Positions 1 to 11,548 of a stretch of DNA of 62,500 bases are shown one piece after another. The DNA comes from Symbiodinium natans (taxonomy: Eukaryota > Sar > Dinophyceae > Suessiales > Symbiodiniaceae). A program made the translations under genes and the position numbers. The DNA is taken from assembly GCA_905221605.1 (NCBI GenBank), contig CAJNDS010002468.1, positions 1,102,501 through 1,165,000 on the forward strand. The letters run 5' to 3'. Position 1 is the first letter of the stretch. Each line of letters begins with the position of its first letter. Under the pieces are notes generated by a model. That model was not told the DNA's origin, did not search any database, and saw only the letters and a program-made list of their open reading frames with translations.

Positions 1-70
1 TAACTGTGGACAATGGCAATTCTCAGTTTCACAACCCTAAACCCTAAACCCTGAACCCCGAGGAACCCTA

Positions 71-208
71 AAGCCAGAGCTGCTGTGACTTCCGGGAAAG
101 CACCGGGTTGGCTGCTGTCTCGTAGACTTGCTGGAACAGATGCTCTGTGGTGAGCCCTTCCCGGTCGTGGTCCCGCTTGTCGGCAAGTGTCCTCCCGCAG
201 TGTTTCCA
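71..208 (-). pseudogene. Gene fragment on the minus strand, unknown protein
   Basis: The minus strand is open for about 46 codons and reads like real protein, with segments such as TLADKRDHDREGLTTEHLF and QQVYETAANPVLSRKSQQLW, then stops at TAG. It lies between degenerate CCCTAAA repeats and has no clear splice context. It may be an exon of a minus-strand gene leaving the window or a decayed insert. Family not recognised. Confidence 0.4.
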
Positions 209-1021
209 CAAGAAAGGTTATGCCCTAAACTCTAAACCCTATAAACCCTAACCCCCGAAACTCTACACACCCTAAGCCCTAAACTCAAAACCCTAAGCCC
301 AACTATTTTCTCTTGGAAAGGAGCTTTGCGGGCCCGGGCCATCTTATAGTCGATTCCTCTTCCTGTATGGATCCCTGGGGACAGGGGAACAGTTGAAATC
401 TACACCATCGTTCGGGATTAGGGTTCAGAGTTTAGGTCCGTCAAAATCGAAACTGATCACGGCCGCCTGCGCAGGTGTACAAGATCGTGAAATCCCCAAA
501 CCCTGCGTGGTAAGCCCGAAGCCCCTAAACCGGAATCAGACCCTTCGCCCTGTAAGCTCTAAGCCCTGGAAGCCTGTTCAGCGCTAAAAACTTCCGCGCA
601 CTTGGCGCTTGACGCTCAGGTGCTCGGCTGGTGCTTGGAAGCCCCTATGCGAACAACGACTACACGCTGCTCCGGCCCTAGACCATGACGCCCTAAACAC
701 TGCCTGAAAAACCCCGACGTAGTTCCCTAAAACCCTAAATCCTAAGATCCTAGGTGCCTTTCAGGGTCATGGTTTTTCCGGCCCAGAACCCTACTGAAAC
801 CCTGGACCCTAAAACTTCAAACCTTAACGACAAGACCAAACCCTAAGCCCAATACTTAGTCCATCTAACCCCTCAACTCAATCCTTGAGCCCTTAAAATT
901 AATAACCATCGCCCATCTGAACCCTAAACCCAAAACCCAAAACCCCTAAACCCTAATCCTTAAACCCTACACCTCAAAGCCATCAAAACCCAACTCAAAC
1001 CCCTTAAGCCCTTAACCCTAA
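209..1021. other. Degenerate CCCTAAA DNA, no convincing gene
   Basis: Mostly decayed AACCCTAAA repeats with unique patches. A possible short exon follows an acceptor-like CTGCGCAG near 474 (reading VYKIVKS), but nothing else supports it. Confidence 0.5.
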
Positions 1022-1124
1022 AGGCAGCAGTAGCAGCAGTCGTGGTAGCAGTAGCAATAGCAGTAGCAGGAGCAGGAGCAGGAGCAGGACCAGGAGCAGT
1101 TTTCAGGAGCAGGAGTAGGAGTAG

Positions 1125-1160
<36 letters not shown>

Positions 1161-1179
1161 CAGCAGCAGCAGTAGTAGT

Positions 1180-1211
<32 letters not shown>

Positions 1212-1248
1212 TAGTCGTAGTCGTAGTCGTAGTCGTAGTCGTAGTCGT

Positions 1249-1304
<56 letters not shown>

Positions 1305-1305
1305 C

Positions 1306-1357
<52 letters not shown>

Positions 1358-1385
1358 AGAGGAGGAGGAGGAGGAATAAGTAGCA
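1022..1385. repeat. AGT/AGC trinucleotide microsatellite
   Basis: About 360 bases of AGT, AGC and AGG triplets with an inner block of the hexamer AGTCGT repeated about ten times. It is open in several frames on both strands (poly-Ser, poly-Thr, poly-Tyr), which is a consequence of the triplet period and not evidence of coding. Confidence 0.95.
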
Positions 1386-1596
1386 GTAGCCAGGCCCTCA
1401 ACCCTAAACCCCAAACCCCGAACCCTAAAACGCCCTAAATCCTTAGCCCCACATGCCAAACCCCCAGCCTAACACCCGCCAAAGGTTTTGGGTTTAGGAT
1501 TCAGGGTTTAGGGTTTAGGGTTTAGGGTCTGACTAAACTGGAATCCCTAAATCCTAAGCGCCTAAGCCCCAAACCCCGCACCCTTGCGCACCTCAG

Positions 1597-1651
1597 GCGG
1601 CACCTGGCCATTGTCGAGGAGATACGCGCCGAGATGGCCACGTGGAACGAG
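1597..1651 (+). CDS. Exon-like island a, unknown protein
   Basis: Follows an acceptor ending CCTCAG and reads RHLAIVEEIRAEMATWNE, a charged helical segment. A GC donor (GCGTCTTT) follows, then TTTAGGG arrays. It ends in phase 0 and joins in phase to the island at 2727. No family recognised. Confidence 0.55.
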
Positions 1652-2000
1652 GCGTCTTTGTGGAGCTCAGGGGTTCAAGTTAGGGTTTAGGGATTGTGGT
1701 TGGGGTTTAGGGTTTAGGGTTTAGGGTTTAGGGGTTTAGGGGTTTTGGGGTTTTGGGGTTTAGGGGTTTAGGGGTTTAGGGGTTAAGGTTTGGGGTTTAG
1801 GGGGCTCTAGTGACCGCCACGGGCCCACCAGAGACAAGGCCAAGCTGGTTGCAGGTTCATCAGCAGGGGATAGGATTAGTGGGACCCTTGGGGATATAGA
1901 CCCTCTGAATAAGGTCCCTGTTTAAGAGAGCCAGGAGCGGGCTAAGAAGGGGTTCCGCTTTCAGGGTCCCCCTTACCCTAAACCTTAGTCAGCTAAAGCA

Positions 2001-2229
2001 GTCTTGGCGGCCCAGGTGTGCCCTTTCGCCTTTTTTGGGTTCAAGGTTCCCTCATAAAGGAACCAAGCCCAAAGAAAGAGTGCCCTTATTGCTTATTGTA
2101 ATATGGGTAGTTCTCTAAATTCGTGTACCTTTTTGGGGGGTCCTTTTTAAAGGGTGCCGCCTGATAATGGGTACCCAAAAAGGGACCCTCTTTAGAGAAC
2201 TACCCATATGGCTACTGGGGCTGCCAGGG
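2001..2229. mobile_element. MITE-like element of family B with a nested insertion
   Basis: The left end resembles the family B end (CTTGGCGGCCCAG) and the right end is its inverted partner (ATGGCTACTGGGGCTGCCAG). The middle holds TTTTTTGGGTTCAAGGTTCC and AAGGAACCAAGCCC, as in the copy at 42149. Family C (2101-2209) sits inside it. Confidence 0.6.
2101..2209. mobile_element. Nested MITE-like element, family C
   Basis: Perfect 19-base terminal inverted repeats: ATATGGGTAGTTCTCTAAA at 2101-2119 and its reverse complement at 2191-2209. No coding capacity; total 109 bases. A related, more decayed copy seems to lie near 49390-49490. Confidence 0.75.
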
Positions 2230-2726
2230 CTCCTTATACCCTAATTAAGCATTTTCGCGTCCAAATCCGAGCTGCATCGTGACATTACAACCCTGCAAGA
2301 CGTCAGGGCAATGCTGTCCATTCAATAGATGCTCATGCTGAACCCTGGTATCCCGCCTTTCCCTCTTTCCGCTCCCAGAAAAAAAAAGTGTGCGTTTTGT
2401 GTGCACGTGTGCACATTTATGTGGTCACTTCGTCAGAACTTAGTTCCTTTCGGGGTCGAAATCATAAGGCGGCTAGGGTACCCCAAAAAGGGATCAGAAC
2501 TGTGAGCACTGACCATGTAGGGTTATAAGAACCCAACCCCACAAAAGCCTAGTCAAACCCGGCACAACAGCTCTGTTGACCTGAGCCCTTTACCCTAAAC
2601 CTAAACCCCAAACCCTAAACCCTCAACCCTCAACCCTCAACCCTAAACCCTAAACCCTAAACCCTAAGTTTCCTAAACCCTAAGTTTCCTAAACCCCAAA
2701 CCCTAAACCCTAAACACACTGCCCAG

Positions 2727-2790
2727 GTGGACCACTATATCGACTTCTTCCAGGACGTGGCGCGCGATCCGACCCTTGCCACGATCTTGC
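2727..2790 (+). CDS. Exon-like island b, unknown protein
   Basis: Acceptor GCCCAG, then VDHYIDFFQDVARDPTLATI. The donor is read as GA (GAAGGGG at 2791) because this puts the next island in frame; GAAGGG is also the first six bases of that next island. A GC donor at 2802 is the alternative. CCCTAAA arrays follow directly, without the usual G-rich array. Confidence 0.6.
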
Positions 2791-3102
2791 GAAGGGGTCA
2801 AGCCTCGGCCCGAATCCCTAAACCCCAAACCCTAAACCCTAAACCCTAAACCCTAAACCCTAGCCCTAAACCCTAAACCCTAAACCCTAAACCCTAAACC
2901 CCAGACCCCAAACCTAAACCAGACTCTAGACCCTCAAACCCTCAAGTCTCACCCTAAACCGTAGCCCCTAAACCCCAGCTTTACAACCACAGACCTTACC
3001 ACCCCCTAAGCCCCAAACCCTTAACCCCAAAAACCTTAAGGTCCTAAACCCCACCCTTAGAAACCCCTCAACCCAAACCCTTAACCCGGTAGACCTGCAG
3101 CC

Positions 3103-3397
3103 CCTCAACCCCTAAACCCCTAAACCCCTAAACCCCCAAACCCCTAAACCCTAGACCCCTAAACCCTAGACCCCTAAACCCCTAAACCCCTAAACCCCTA
3201 AACCCCTAAATCCCTAAACCCCTAAACCCCTACACCCCTACACCCCTAAACCCCTAAACCCCTAAACCCCTAAACCCCTAAACCCCGAAACCCCGAAACC
3301 CCTAAACCCCTAAACCCCTAAACCCCTAGACCCCTAAACCCTAAACCCCTAGACCCCTAAACCCTAAACCCCTAAACCCCTAAACCCCGAAACCCTA
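3103..3397 (-). repeat. AAACCCCT octamer array
   Basis: Nearly 300 bases of the 8-base variant CCCCTAAA with a few point changes, instead of the 7-base CCCTAAA. Points to local amplification of a variant unit. Confidence 0.9.
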
Positions 3398-3403
3398 AAC
3401 CAG

Positions 3404-3468
3404 GAAGGGCCATTGGCCAGAGGGTGGCAGCCGGGATGGCGCCCACCCGAACAGCGCCGGTCATGAAG
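3404..3468 (+). CDS. Exon-like island c, unknown protein
   Basis: After acceptor AAACCAG; reads RAIGQRVAAGMAPTRTAPVM in the frame continuing island b. GC donor (GCTGAGTT) follows. CCCTAAA arrays lie on both sides. Confidence 0.5.
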
Positions 3469-4626
3469 GCTGAGTTTCCCTAAACCCTAAACCCTAAACC
3501 CTAAACCCTAAACCCTAAACCCTAAACCCTAAACCCCAAACCCCAACCCCTACACCCTACACCCTAAACCCCAACCCTAATCCCTGAACCCTCAACCCCA
3601 GATCCCTAAACCCGAAACCCCTGAAGCCTACATCCCCAACCCTCAAACCCTAGTCCTTAAAGTCTCGGTCTTGGGGCTTTGAGGGACTCTACGGTGGGCT
3701 TACAAGGTTTTCGGTTTAGGGGTTCAGGGTTGAAGGAATACGCCTTCTTAGACCTGTGTTCATGATGCCATTCATGGTATCGTGCTGAGGATGCCATATG
3801 GCATAGCAGGTTTAAGGAGTTCGTTGTTGAGGGTTGTAGGGTGTTAGGCTTTAGGGTATGCCTTTTGGTTTGTGCGCTTGCTTTTTGCTCTTGATGTTTC
3901 TCAGACGCTTCAATCTCCCCAGGATGCCAGGGGTTTAGGGTTTAGGGTTTAGGGTTTAGGGTTTAGGGTTTAGGGTTTAGGGTTTAGGGTTTAGGGACCC
4001 TTATTCCCTCCAAACCAGCCCAGGGGGTTCAGGTCCCAGATAAGGCCTTTAGTTATATCCAAATAGGTACGCTTAGTTGGATTTTTTAGGTCATTGGGTA
4101 ACCTAGCTTACCACAGTTTTGGGCTTAGGGCTTAGGGTTTAGGGTTGTGGGAACATCCAAGGGCAGTTTCATGGTGCCTTCAAGGCCCATACGAAGGGGC
4201 CATGGAACTACCTTAAGAGGACAGGGCTGAATTCTTTGAGATGGTTTCTGGCACAACCCTAACCCTAAACCCTAAATTGCAATGCCCAACATCTGCACGC
4301 GCAGCGGTCGTCATAGATCGTCAGAGGATCCCAAGATCGCAATCCGGACCGCCCTGACCCATCCCAAAACAAACAGAGCTACTCTTAGTAGCTGAATGAG
4401 TACACTTTACACTTTTTGGGATACTATACTCTCCTATAGAAAAGTCATATTCGGGTTCCTATTATATGTCATGTAAGGGATATTCCTTAAGTACGGGTTT
4501 CGGAGTCTCTGGTTCAGCAGCCTTCGTAGTCTCAAGCATCCCAAAACCGTGAGTTTCCTACTCATACACCTAGACCCTAACCTCAAACCCCGAAGCCCGA
4601 AACCCCAACCCTGATGCCTAAGCCCT

Positions 4627-4706
4627 GAACCAGAACCCAGAACCCAGAACCCAGAACCCAGAACCCAGAACCCAGAACCCAGAACCCAGAACCCAGAACC
4701 CAGAAC
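4627..4706. repeat. AGAACCC heptamer array
   Basis: About eleven copies of the heptamer CAGAACC, a variant in which the A/T block of CCCTAAA has changed. Very homogeneous, so recently amplified. Confidence 0.95.
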
Positions 4707-5747
4707 CCGAACCCTAAGAACCGTTTCAACCGTAACGAAGCGAGAGGCATGTTCAAGTGCCTTGACCTCCCAGCGATCTTCGGGGAGTATTGGTAAGGCT
4801 CAGTGAGCAGAGCTTTTGTTGTCCAGTGGGGCTGGTTGGGTTTAGGGTTTAGGGTTAGGGTTCATCGGTTAAGGTTTAAACCCTAAACCCTAAACCCTAA
4901 ATCCTAAACCGGAGCATTCAGGGCTTAAGACCAACAAATCCTTCAGGATTATCGCTGGGACCTGAAGCCCTCAGTATAGAGTACTTGGGCCCTCAGGGGA
5001 CCTTTTGTGGGCACCGTTTAGGGTTTAGGGTTTAGGGTTTGGGACTTTGGGTTTAGGGTTTGGGATTTAGGGTTTAGGGTTTCAGGTTCAGGTGTAGGGT
5101 TTATAGGGGTTAGGGTTTAGGTTTTAAAGTTCAGGAAGTAGTGTCCAGGGTTTGTACGCAGGGTGTAGAATACAGGGTTTAGGTCCAGACCAACCCTAAA
5201 CCCTAAACCCTAAACCCTAAACCCTAAACCCTAAACCCTAAACCCTAAACCCTAAACCCTAAAATGTTTTTTTGGAATTGGTTTTGCCGTAGCCTTAAAT
5301 TAATATGCGTCACGACTCTGCTCGCGGGGTTTTGGGGGTCCGGGGTTTAGGACATCAACCCTTGGGCCTCAGGGTTTCGGGTTTAGGGATGTTTAGGGTT
5401 TAGGGTTTAGGGTCGCAGGTTTAGGGTTTGGGTTTGGGCGGTTTAGGGTACCCTGAACAGGGAACGTTGTCCTCTCCCCTTGGCTTGACTTGGCATTTGA
5501 AATTCACACACGGGAGTTGTTCTAAATTGGACCACTATGGCGGGGGTGGTTGGGGAAGGGTTAAGGCAAGGGCTTAAGTTTCGGGTTCGGGGTTTAGGAA
5601 GTGCCTCTGACCTAGTATCAAAACTAGGTAGGCCCTTGCGACATCTTATACGTTCCCTTATTGGGGTTAAGAGGCTAGGGTTCAGGGTTCTTAAGGGCCC
5701 TCCTAGGACCTGTACCTGTTTTGTAACAACGACCACATGCATTTCGG

Positions 5748-5838
5748 GTTTAGGGTTTGGGGTTTGGGGTTTGGGGTTTGGGGTTTGGGGTTTGGGGTTT
5801 GGGGTTTGGGGTTTGGGGTTTGGGGTTTGGGGTTTGGG
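5748..5838 (+). repeat. GGGTTTG heptamer array
   Basis: About twelve copies of GGGTTTG, a one-base variant of the telomere motif, turning to CCCCAAACCC at its right end so that a short hairpin is possible. Confidence 0.95.
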
Positions 5839-7163
5839 GCAAACCCCAAACCCTCAACCCTTTAGCAGGGATGGGGGCTGCAAAATGTTGGGGTTTGTAG
5901 CTTCCGGGCCTCATGATTAAGGGGTTATGACCCAGAGTGGGCTCTTATTCCTTTGTTTTGGGGTTTAGGCTCCCCCAGAAGCACCCTTTAACCCAAAAGG
6001 GCACCCTTTTTGTTCCTAGGTTACTCCTGGGTCTCGATTTTAAGCCGGGTCTTGCAAACCCGGTGGGCCGCAGTGGAGCAAAAGACCTCCACTATGGCCC
6101 ACCTCGCAGGTAGTCTGCTTTTGAGCTGTGAGGAGCACCAGGAAGTGCCTTTACACTTGGTAGAACTAACTTTTTCCATCACCAGCATAGAGCCCTGTAA
6201 ACCCTATAAATCCTGTAAACCCTATACTATAAAAGCCCTGTAAGCCCTGTAAACCCTACAAACCTACAAACCCGAATATAATACCCACAATCCCAAGGCA
6301 CGGCAACGATACGGTGCCCAGTCTGTAAAGCATTCCAAATGCTTGCGCGTGCCCTGAGGTTGAAATGCTTGAGCTTCCTCAATTGCAGTTTTCGGATTCG
6401 GAGTTTAGGGTTTATGGTTTAGGGTTAGCAAGGGTTCAGGGTTTCGGGTTCCCTTAGTCCCGAACCTTGTAATGGTACTGTTACTAGTGAGGGTGTTCTA
6501 AGTCACTTTTCCGGGGGCCATTCTTCTATGACACATCACTGCTGCTTAGAATATCCCTAAACCCTAAACCCTAAAACCCTAAACCTTTAAACCCTAAACC
6601 CCTAAATCCTAAATCCTAAAACCCTTAACCGCGCATGTTGGGGGATGGAAAAGAGAAGGAAGCCCTCAAACACCCTGAATCTGGAGCCCTCAGCCCTCAA
6701 CCCTCGACCCCCCGCCTCTCCTGCATAAGTCTACCTAGGGTTTAGGGTTTAGGGTTTAGGGTTTAGGGTTTAGGGTTTAGGGTTTAGGGTTTAGGGTTTA
6801 GGGTTTTGGTGACCCTAAGGCGCGAAGGACTGTTGTTTTCGGGTTTTGGGGCCGAAAGGTCTTCTTACAAAAAGGTTGTTGGGCTTGCTTGGGCCTAAGG
6901 ATTAAGGAATAGAATGCATGAAGCTGCCGAAACAATTTCCAACCTTTTCCCGAAGACGAAATAGTTACCATTTGGGGGTGTTCCCCCTTACTTCTGAATG
7001 TGGACTATAGTACCACCGAGTATAGTGTCTATTAGGGACAGTTAGTATAAGAAGGGGAGCATCCCAAGTTAAAAAATCACATTCTTGCAGAGCCTAACCC
7101 TGAAACCCTAAACCCTAAACCCTAAACCCTTGAAGAGCTAAACTATCCACTTCAATGAAGCAG

Positions 7164-7196
7164 GCCTCCTACATGACCTTAGCTACAGGGTCTTGC
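7164..7196 (+). CDS. Possible micro-exon c2
   Basis: Between acceptor GAAGCAG and a GC donor (GCTCCG) lie 33 bases reading ASYMTLATGSC. Both ends are phase 0, so it could sit between islands c and d. Weak: the right flank is an AAACTCCT array, not a G-rich array. Confidence 0.3.
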
Positions 7197-7202
7197 GCTC
7201 CG

Positions 7203-7279
7203 AAACTCCTAAACTCCTAAACTCCTAAACTCCTAAACTCCTAAACTCCTAACCTCCTAAACTCCTAAACTCCTAAACT
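7203..7279 (-). repeat. AAACTCCT octamer array
   Basis: About nine near-perfect copies of CTCCTAAA, another local variant of the telomere motif. Confidence 0.9.
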
Positions 7280-7437
7280 CCTACACTTCTGAAGTCTGAG
7301 CTCCTAAACTAAACCCTAAGCCCTAAACTCCTGAACCCTAAGCCCTAAACCCCAAACCCTAAACCCTAAACCCCAAACCCTAAACCCTAAACTCCTAAAC
7401 CCTCAGCCATAGTGCCTCTGTGCCCACATCTTGACAG

Positions 7438-7495
7438 GAGCTAGAGATGGACTTCCGAATTGAGAAAGGGGAGGGCTTGTCCAAGGACTCCCACC
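7438..7495 (+). CDS. Exon-like island d, unknown protein
   Basis: Acceptor TTGACAG, then ELEMDFRIEKGEGLSKDSH, then a GC donor (GCCCCC). Starts in phase 0, compatible with island c or c2. Hydrophilic; family not recognised. Confidence 0.55.
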
Positions 7496-9480
7496 GCCCC
7501 CCCCTCTGTCGTAGGGTTTGGTGTTCAGGACTTGGGGTTTGGGGATTAGGGTCTAGGGTTTCAGGTTTGGGGTTTAGGGTTGGGGTTTAGGGCGTCAGGT
7601 TTTGCAAAAGCCCCCTGAAGGGGGCTACTGGTAGGGTCCGTGGAACAACCGGAGAGTGCGTCTATCAACGCTGGGGTGGACTGGTGCAGGCGTGTTTCAT
7701 GAGATGCATCCGCCCTTGCTTGGTTTGCCGAAACACTAAACACTAAACACTAAACCTAAACCCTAAACCCGAAACCTTGAACCCTAAACCCTAAGCCATC
7801 CCATCAAGACGAGCCCGGCAGGACAACGACGATGTAGCCTACCAGCCTGGGACTTTGGGTTTGGGTTTAGGGCTTAGGGTTTAGGGTTCAGGGTTTAGGG
7901 TTTAGGGTTCAGAGTTGAGGGTTTAGGGTTCAGGGTTTAGGGTTTAGGGTTTAGGGTTTAGGGGTTAGCCCTACTCTGCGGCACCTGAGGTTAGGGTTTA
8001 GGGTTTGGGGCTTTGGGTAGGGTTTAGGGTTTCGGGTTTAGGGTTTAGGGTTGAGGGTTTAGGATTTAGGGTTTCGGGTTTTGGGGTTCTGGGGTTTAGG
8101 GGTTAGGGTTTAGGGCTACTATTTGCTTAAGAACCACCCCAAAAGCACCAAGTAGATTCTTCCTGATTAGGGCAACGTAGGCATTGTTGTTCTTCATTTT
8201 GGGGTTAAGCAAATAGTAGGGTTGGGGTCAGTGTTTAGTGTCCTGCCTATAACCGAAGTTATAGATGGTCATTGCTCTAAATGATGGTCCTGTTCGGGTG
8301 CTCTAGATAAGATTTTAGGGGCCGTCTTATCAAAAGGGACCATAACTTAGAAAAGTGACCAGGTGTGAAGTAGGGTGTATGTTTCTGTTATTTGTGAGTA
8401 TACATTTTATTGGTGAGTGGCTGTCTTGGGTGTCCTTTGGGGAAGACCTTACCTGATATACCCTCGCAATTTAGGGAGCTGTGCTGTCATTATTGCCAAG
8501 GGTTTAGGGTTTAGGGTTTAGGGTTTAGGGTTTAGGGTCTAGGGTCTAGGGTGTAGGGTTTAGGGTTTAGGGGTTAGGGTTTAGGGTCCTGTTCTTAGCA
8601 CACAGGGCTTGACAGACTTTTCCGCCTTGTTAGGATGCAGGGTTGCTGCTCTAGGTAGTGCCGTAAGCCCTATGCCTCAAAGTTCTCCCGCCGACACCAA
8701 AGCCCAAACCTTGACAACCTCTCAGCTTTCGATTTTCCACACTTTGGGGGGGGGGGGGGGGGGGGCGAGGGCTCATACTGAAGCCTTCCTGCCTGTTTTG
8801 GCTTCAAGGTGCCCTTTATAGCGTAACCAACCCCAAAGAAGGGTACCCTTATTGTGATATGGTGACTGGTCTAGCGAGCTTCAACTAGGTTGGAGAGCTA
8901 AACCCTAAACCCTAAACTCTAACACCATGAACTGCCAGAGGTTGGAGAGCTCAGAGAAGTCTAAAGTATTGAGCGCATTTACCCTTTTGAAGGGAGACGG
9001 TTCCCTTCAGTGATTCAGGCCCCTAAACCCTAAACCCTAAACCCTAAACCCTAAACCCTAAACCCTAAACCCTAAACCCTAAACCCTAACCCCAAACCCT
9101 AAACCCTAAACCCTAAATCCTAAACAGCCTAGAGGGCCTAAACCCATCTTGCACTGGCGGCAGGGGTTATGATCAGGTTCGAGGGTCAAAGGGTTGAAGG
9201 ATCGGGCCATGGTCTGCATGGAGATGAAGGTTCGTGTATTTCTGTTTGGTTTGGGAGGGGGGGGGGGGGGGTTGAGGGCTTGGGGGTAGAGCGTGTATCA
9301 GTTGGGCCTGCTCAGCCCTAAACCCTAAGCCCTGAACAGCAGCCTTATTTGGGGGAAGGCTTCTTGCAGGCCATCTATAGGCCTTAGCACCTTTACATAC
9401 CCCTTAATTATGCAGGCACCCGCATAAGGCTCCTGAACCTTAAACCCTGAACCCTGAACCCGAAACCCTCAACGTATCCA
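7496..9480. other. Intron-like stretch with mixed arrays and a MITE
   Basis: G-rich arrays at about 7860-8110 and 8500-8590, a C-rich array at 9025-9125, poly-G runs near 8746 and 9250, and the family E element at 8116-8219. A short acceptor-like site near 7821 (GGCAG then DNDDV) could be a micro-exon, but phases do not settle it. Confidence 0.5.
8116..8219. mobile_element. MITE-like element, family E
   Basis: Terminal inverted repeats CTACTATTTGCTTAAG and TTAAGCAAATAGTAG about 100 bases apart. The interior (TTCCTGATTAGGGCAACGTAG) is shared in decayed form with copies near 34670, 40600 and 41733. No ORF. Confidence 0.7.
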
Positions 9481-9829
9481 CCTGGAAATTGCTCTGTTTC
9501 ACCCTATAAGGCTGCCATGATTCACAGCGCCAGCCGAGGACGAGAACGGCCGTCCGGCGCCGCAAAATCATGCCGTTGCCACGACAGGTGGCTCGAGGAT
9601 CGTCGGCAGTTCGCCCCATGGCACTACCGTCACGAGGCCATGCTCGTCGACCCTCTTAAGGGGAGGAGGGTTTAGCGGTTTAGGGTTTAGGGTTTAGGGT
9701 TTAGGGAGGCTGCAGCTTCCCCCGCCGGACGTCAAGGAGTCCCTTCATCACATACCCACGGGCTACACCGCCGACGCCGAGGAACGCGTCCACCATCGGC
9801 AACGGCTGGCATCGGCCGAACATAAAAAG
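9481..9829 (+). pseudogene. Retroelement-like gene fragment split by a TTTAGGG array
   Basis: The + strand is open from 9481 to about 9670 and contains WLEDRRQFAPWHYRHEAML. After about 40 bases of TTTAGGG repeats, a second open part at 9710-9829 has HIPTGYTADAEERVHHRQ. The two parts are in different frames. Their order and style suggest a decayed protein of the methyltransferase/retrotransposon kind known from dinoflagellates, but this is a recollection of motif style and not a secure family call. Confidence 0.45.
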
Positions 9830-10785
9830 TATAACAGTATAACCCTATAAGCTTTAAACGGGCAAACGTTGGGCGAAGCTGCGTGCCATAAGTTCCAGGC
9901 AATGCGCCAGCCGTCTTGGCTGAAAAGCGACTAAAGTGGCGAAAAAGGCCAGGTGAGAGGAAAGGGTTTGGGGTTCAGGGTTTAGGGTCTAGGGTTTGGG
10001 GTTTGGAGCCTGGCAAGCCACCCTTTTGACGTTAAAGGGTTGAGTGTTTGTAACCGGTAACCCTAGCCCCTAAACCCCTAAACCCCTTAACCCCCTAAAC
10101 CCCTAAACCGCTAAACCCCTAAACCCCTGAACCCCCTAAAAAACCCTAAACCCCTAAACCCCTAAAACCCCTTAACCTCCGAAACCCCTAAACCCCTAAA
10201 CCCTAAACCCCCAAAGCCGCCATCCAAGGCCCCGGTTTCGACCCTGCTGTTGCGGCTGCGGCGTGCCTCGGCTGGGGTTTAGGGGGGGCGTCCAGGGTTT
10301 AGGGTTTAGGGTTTAGGGTTCAGGGTTTAGGGTTTGGGGTTTCGGGCTTCGGTTTAGCGTTTAGGGTGTAGGGTTGACGGGCTAGGGGTGAAGGTCCAAG
10401 GGTTATCGTCCAGGAGAACTTCGGTTTCGGGTGTGCGGGGTTGATTTAGAGATGTCGGGTGTTGGCGCCTGCACCCTATAAGCCCTTGACACTATGCTTA
10501 AGTTATAACCCCTAAACCCAGGGAACCCTTGAACTCTCTGACCCCCAAGACTGGGACCCTTAATCCCCCATCGCCGTAAAGCCTAGACCCCTAGAACCCC
10601 ACAAGCTTAAAAAAACAGGCGGGAGTCCCAACAATGTCGAGGTTTCCTAAAGCCTAAACCCTAATCCCAAACCCCAAACCCCAAACCCCAAAGCCTAAAC
10701 CCTAAACCCTAAACCCTAAACCCTAAACCCTAAACCCTAAACCCTAAACCCTAAACCCTAAACCCTCCTGGTGGTTGGGCATCAG
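9830..10785. other. Intron-like stretch, telomere variants
   Basis: CCCCTAAA variants (10060-10210), a G-rich block (10275-10345) and the long C-rich array at 10690-10766. A short island near 10229 could code a few residues, but no boundary can be fixed. Confidence 0.5.
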
Positions 10786-10821
10786 GAGCTGGTTCTTGGC
10801 GAGTGGACCTGCAAGGGTGAG
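10786..10821 (+). CDS. Exon-like island g
   Basis: Acceptor GCATCAG, 36 bases reading ELVLGEWTCKGE, then GC donor (GCCCGTG). Phase 0 at both ends. A long CCCTAAA array sits to the left and G-rich DNA to the right. Confidence 0.5.
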
Positions 10822-11548
10822 GCCCGTGATTCGTGTTTGGGGTTCGGGTTCAGGGCCCGTTTAGGCTGATAGGGGTGTTAGGGATTATTTGGTTCATAGG
10901 GTGTGTAGGGTTACAGGGTTTACAGGGTTCAGAGGGTTTAGGGCTTAGGGTTTCGGTTTCACGGTTCGGGTTAGGGGTTTATTGGGTTTATGGCTAAGGG
11001 TTTACAGGTTTATGGCTTTGTTTTCGGTTTTGCAGGGTTGATGGGGTTCATTTGATTTCACAGGGTCTGTAATTAGGGTTTACCGGGTTTACGGGGTTCA
11101 TAGGGTTTAGCACTTTATTAAGGCGTCGGATGTACTTTCAGTTTTGCTTACAACATGCTTAAGGCCAATTGCCCGCGTTGACGCTTCAGAAGCTTTCCTG
11201 CATTTGCCCTGGCTGCAACCCTAGACCCCAAACCGGAAAACCACAAACGCTAAACTCAAACCCTAAAACCCAAACCCTAAACCCCAAACCCTGATTCCCA
11301 AACCCTAAACCCCAAACCCTAAACCCCAAACCCTAAACCCCAAACCCTAAACCCTAAAACCCTAAACCCTGACAAAGCCTTTAGACAACACAGGGCACCC
11401 ACTGCGTCATTCCTAGGCCACTCCGGGACCCTCAACCCTGGTTTAGGGTTTAGGGTTTATGAGGGTGTATACACCCTCTAACCTGAAACCCTAAACCCTA
11501 AACCCTAAACCCTAAACCCTAAACTCTGGCTTCCTGAAGAACCTGCAG

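Larger units (their letters stand above)
3469..7163. other. Long intron-like stretch, mixed repeats
   Basis: Holds G-rich arrays (near 3930-3996 and 6736-6805), C-rich arrays (3478-3540, 5193-5262), heptamer variants, and a family F element ending CATCCCAAG near 7068-7076. Open frames at 5443-5742 (minus), 5537-5920 and 6010-6243 run largely through repeat DNA and I do not call them genes. Confidence 0.6.

Noticed and set aside
1018-1459. ORFs of poly-Ser, poly-Thr and poly-Tyr on both strands
   Set aside because: They arise from a triplet microsatellite; all frames are open for the same reason.
5443-5920. 99- and 127-codon ORFs
   Set aside because: They run through GGGTTTG repeats, yielding GFGVWGLGF-type repeats with no splice context.
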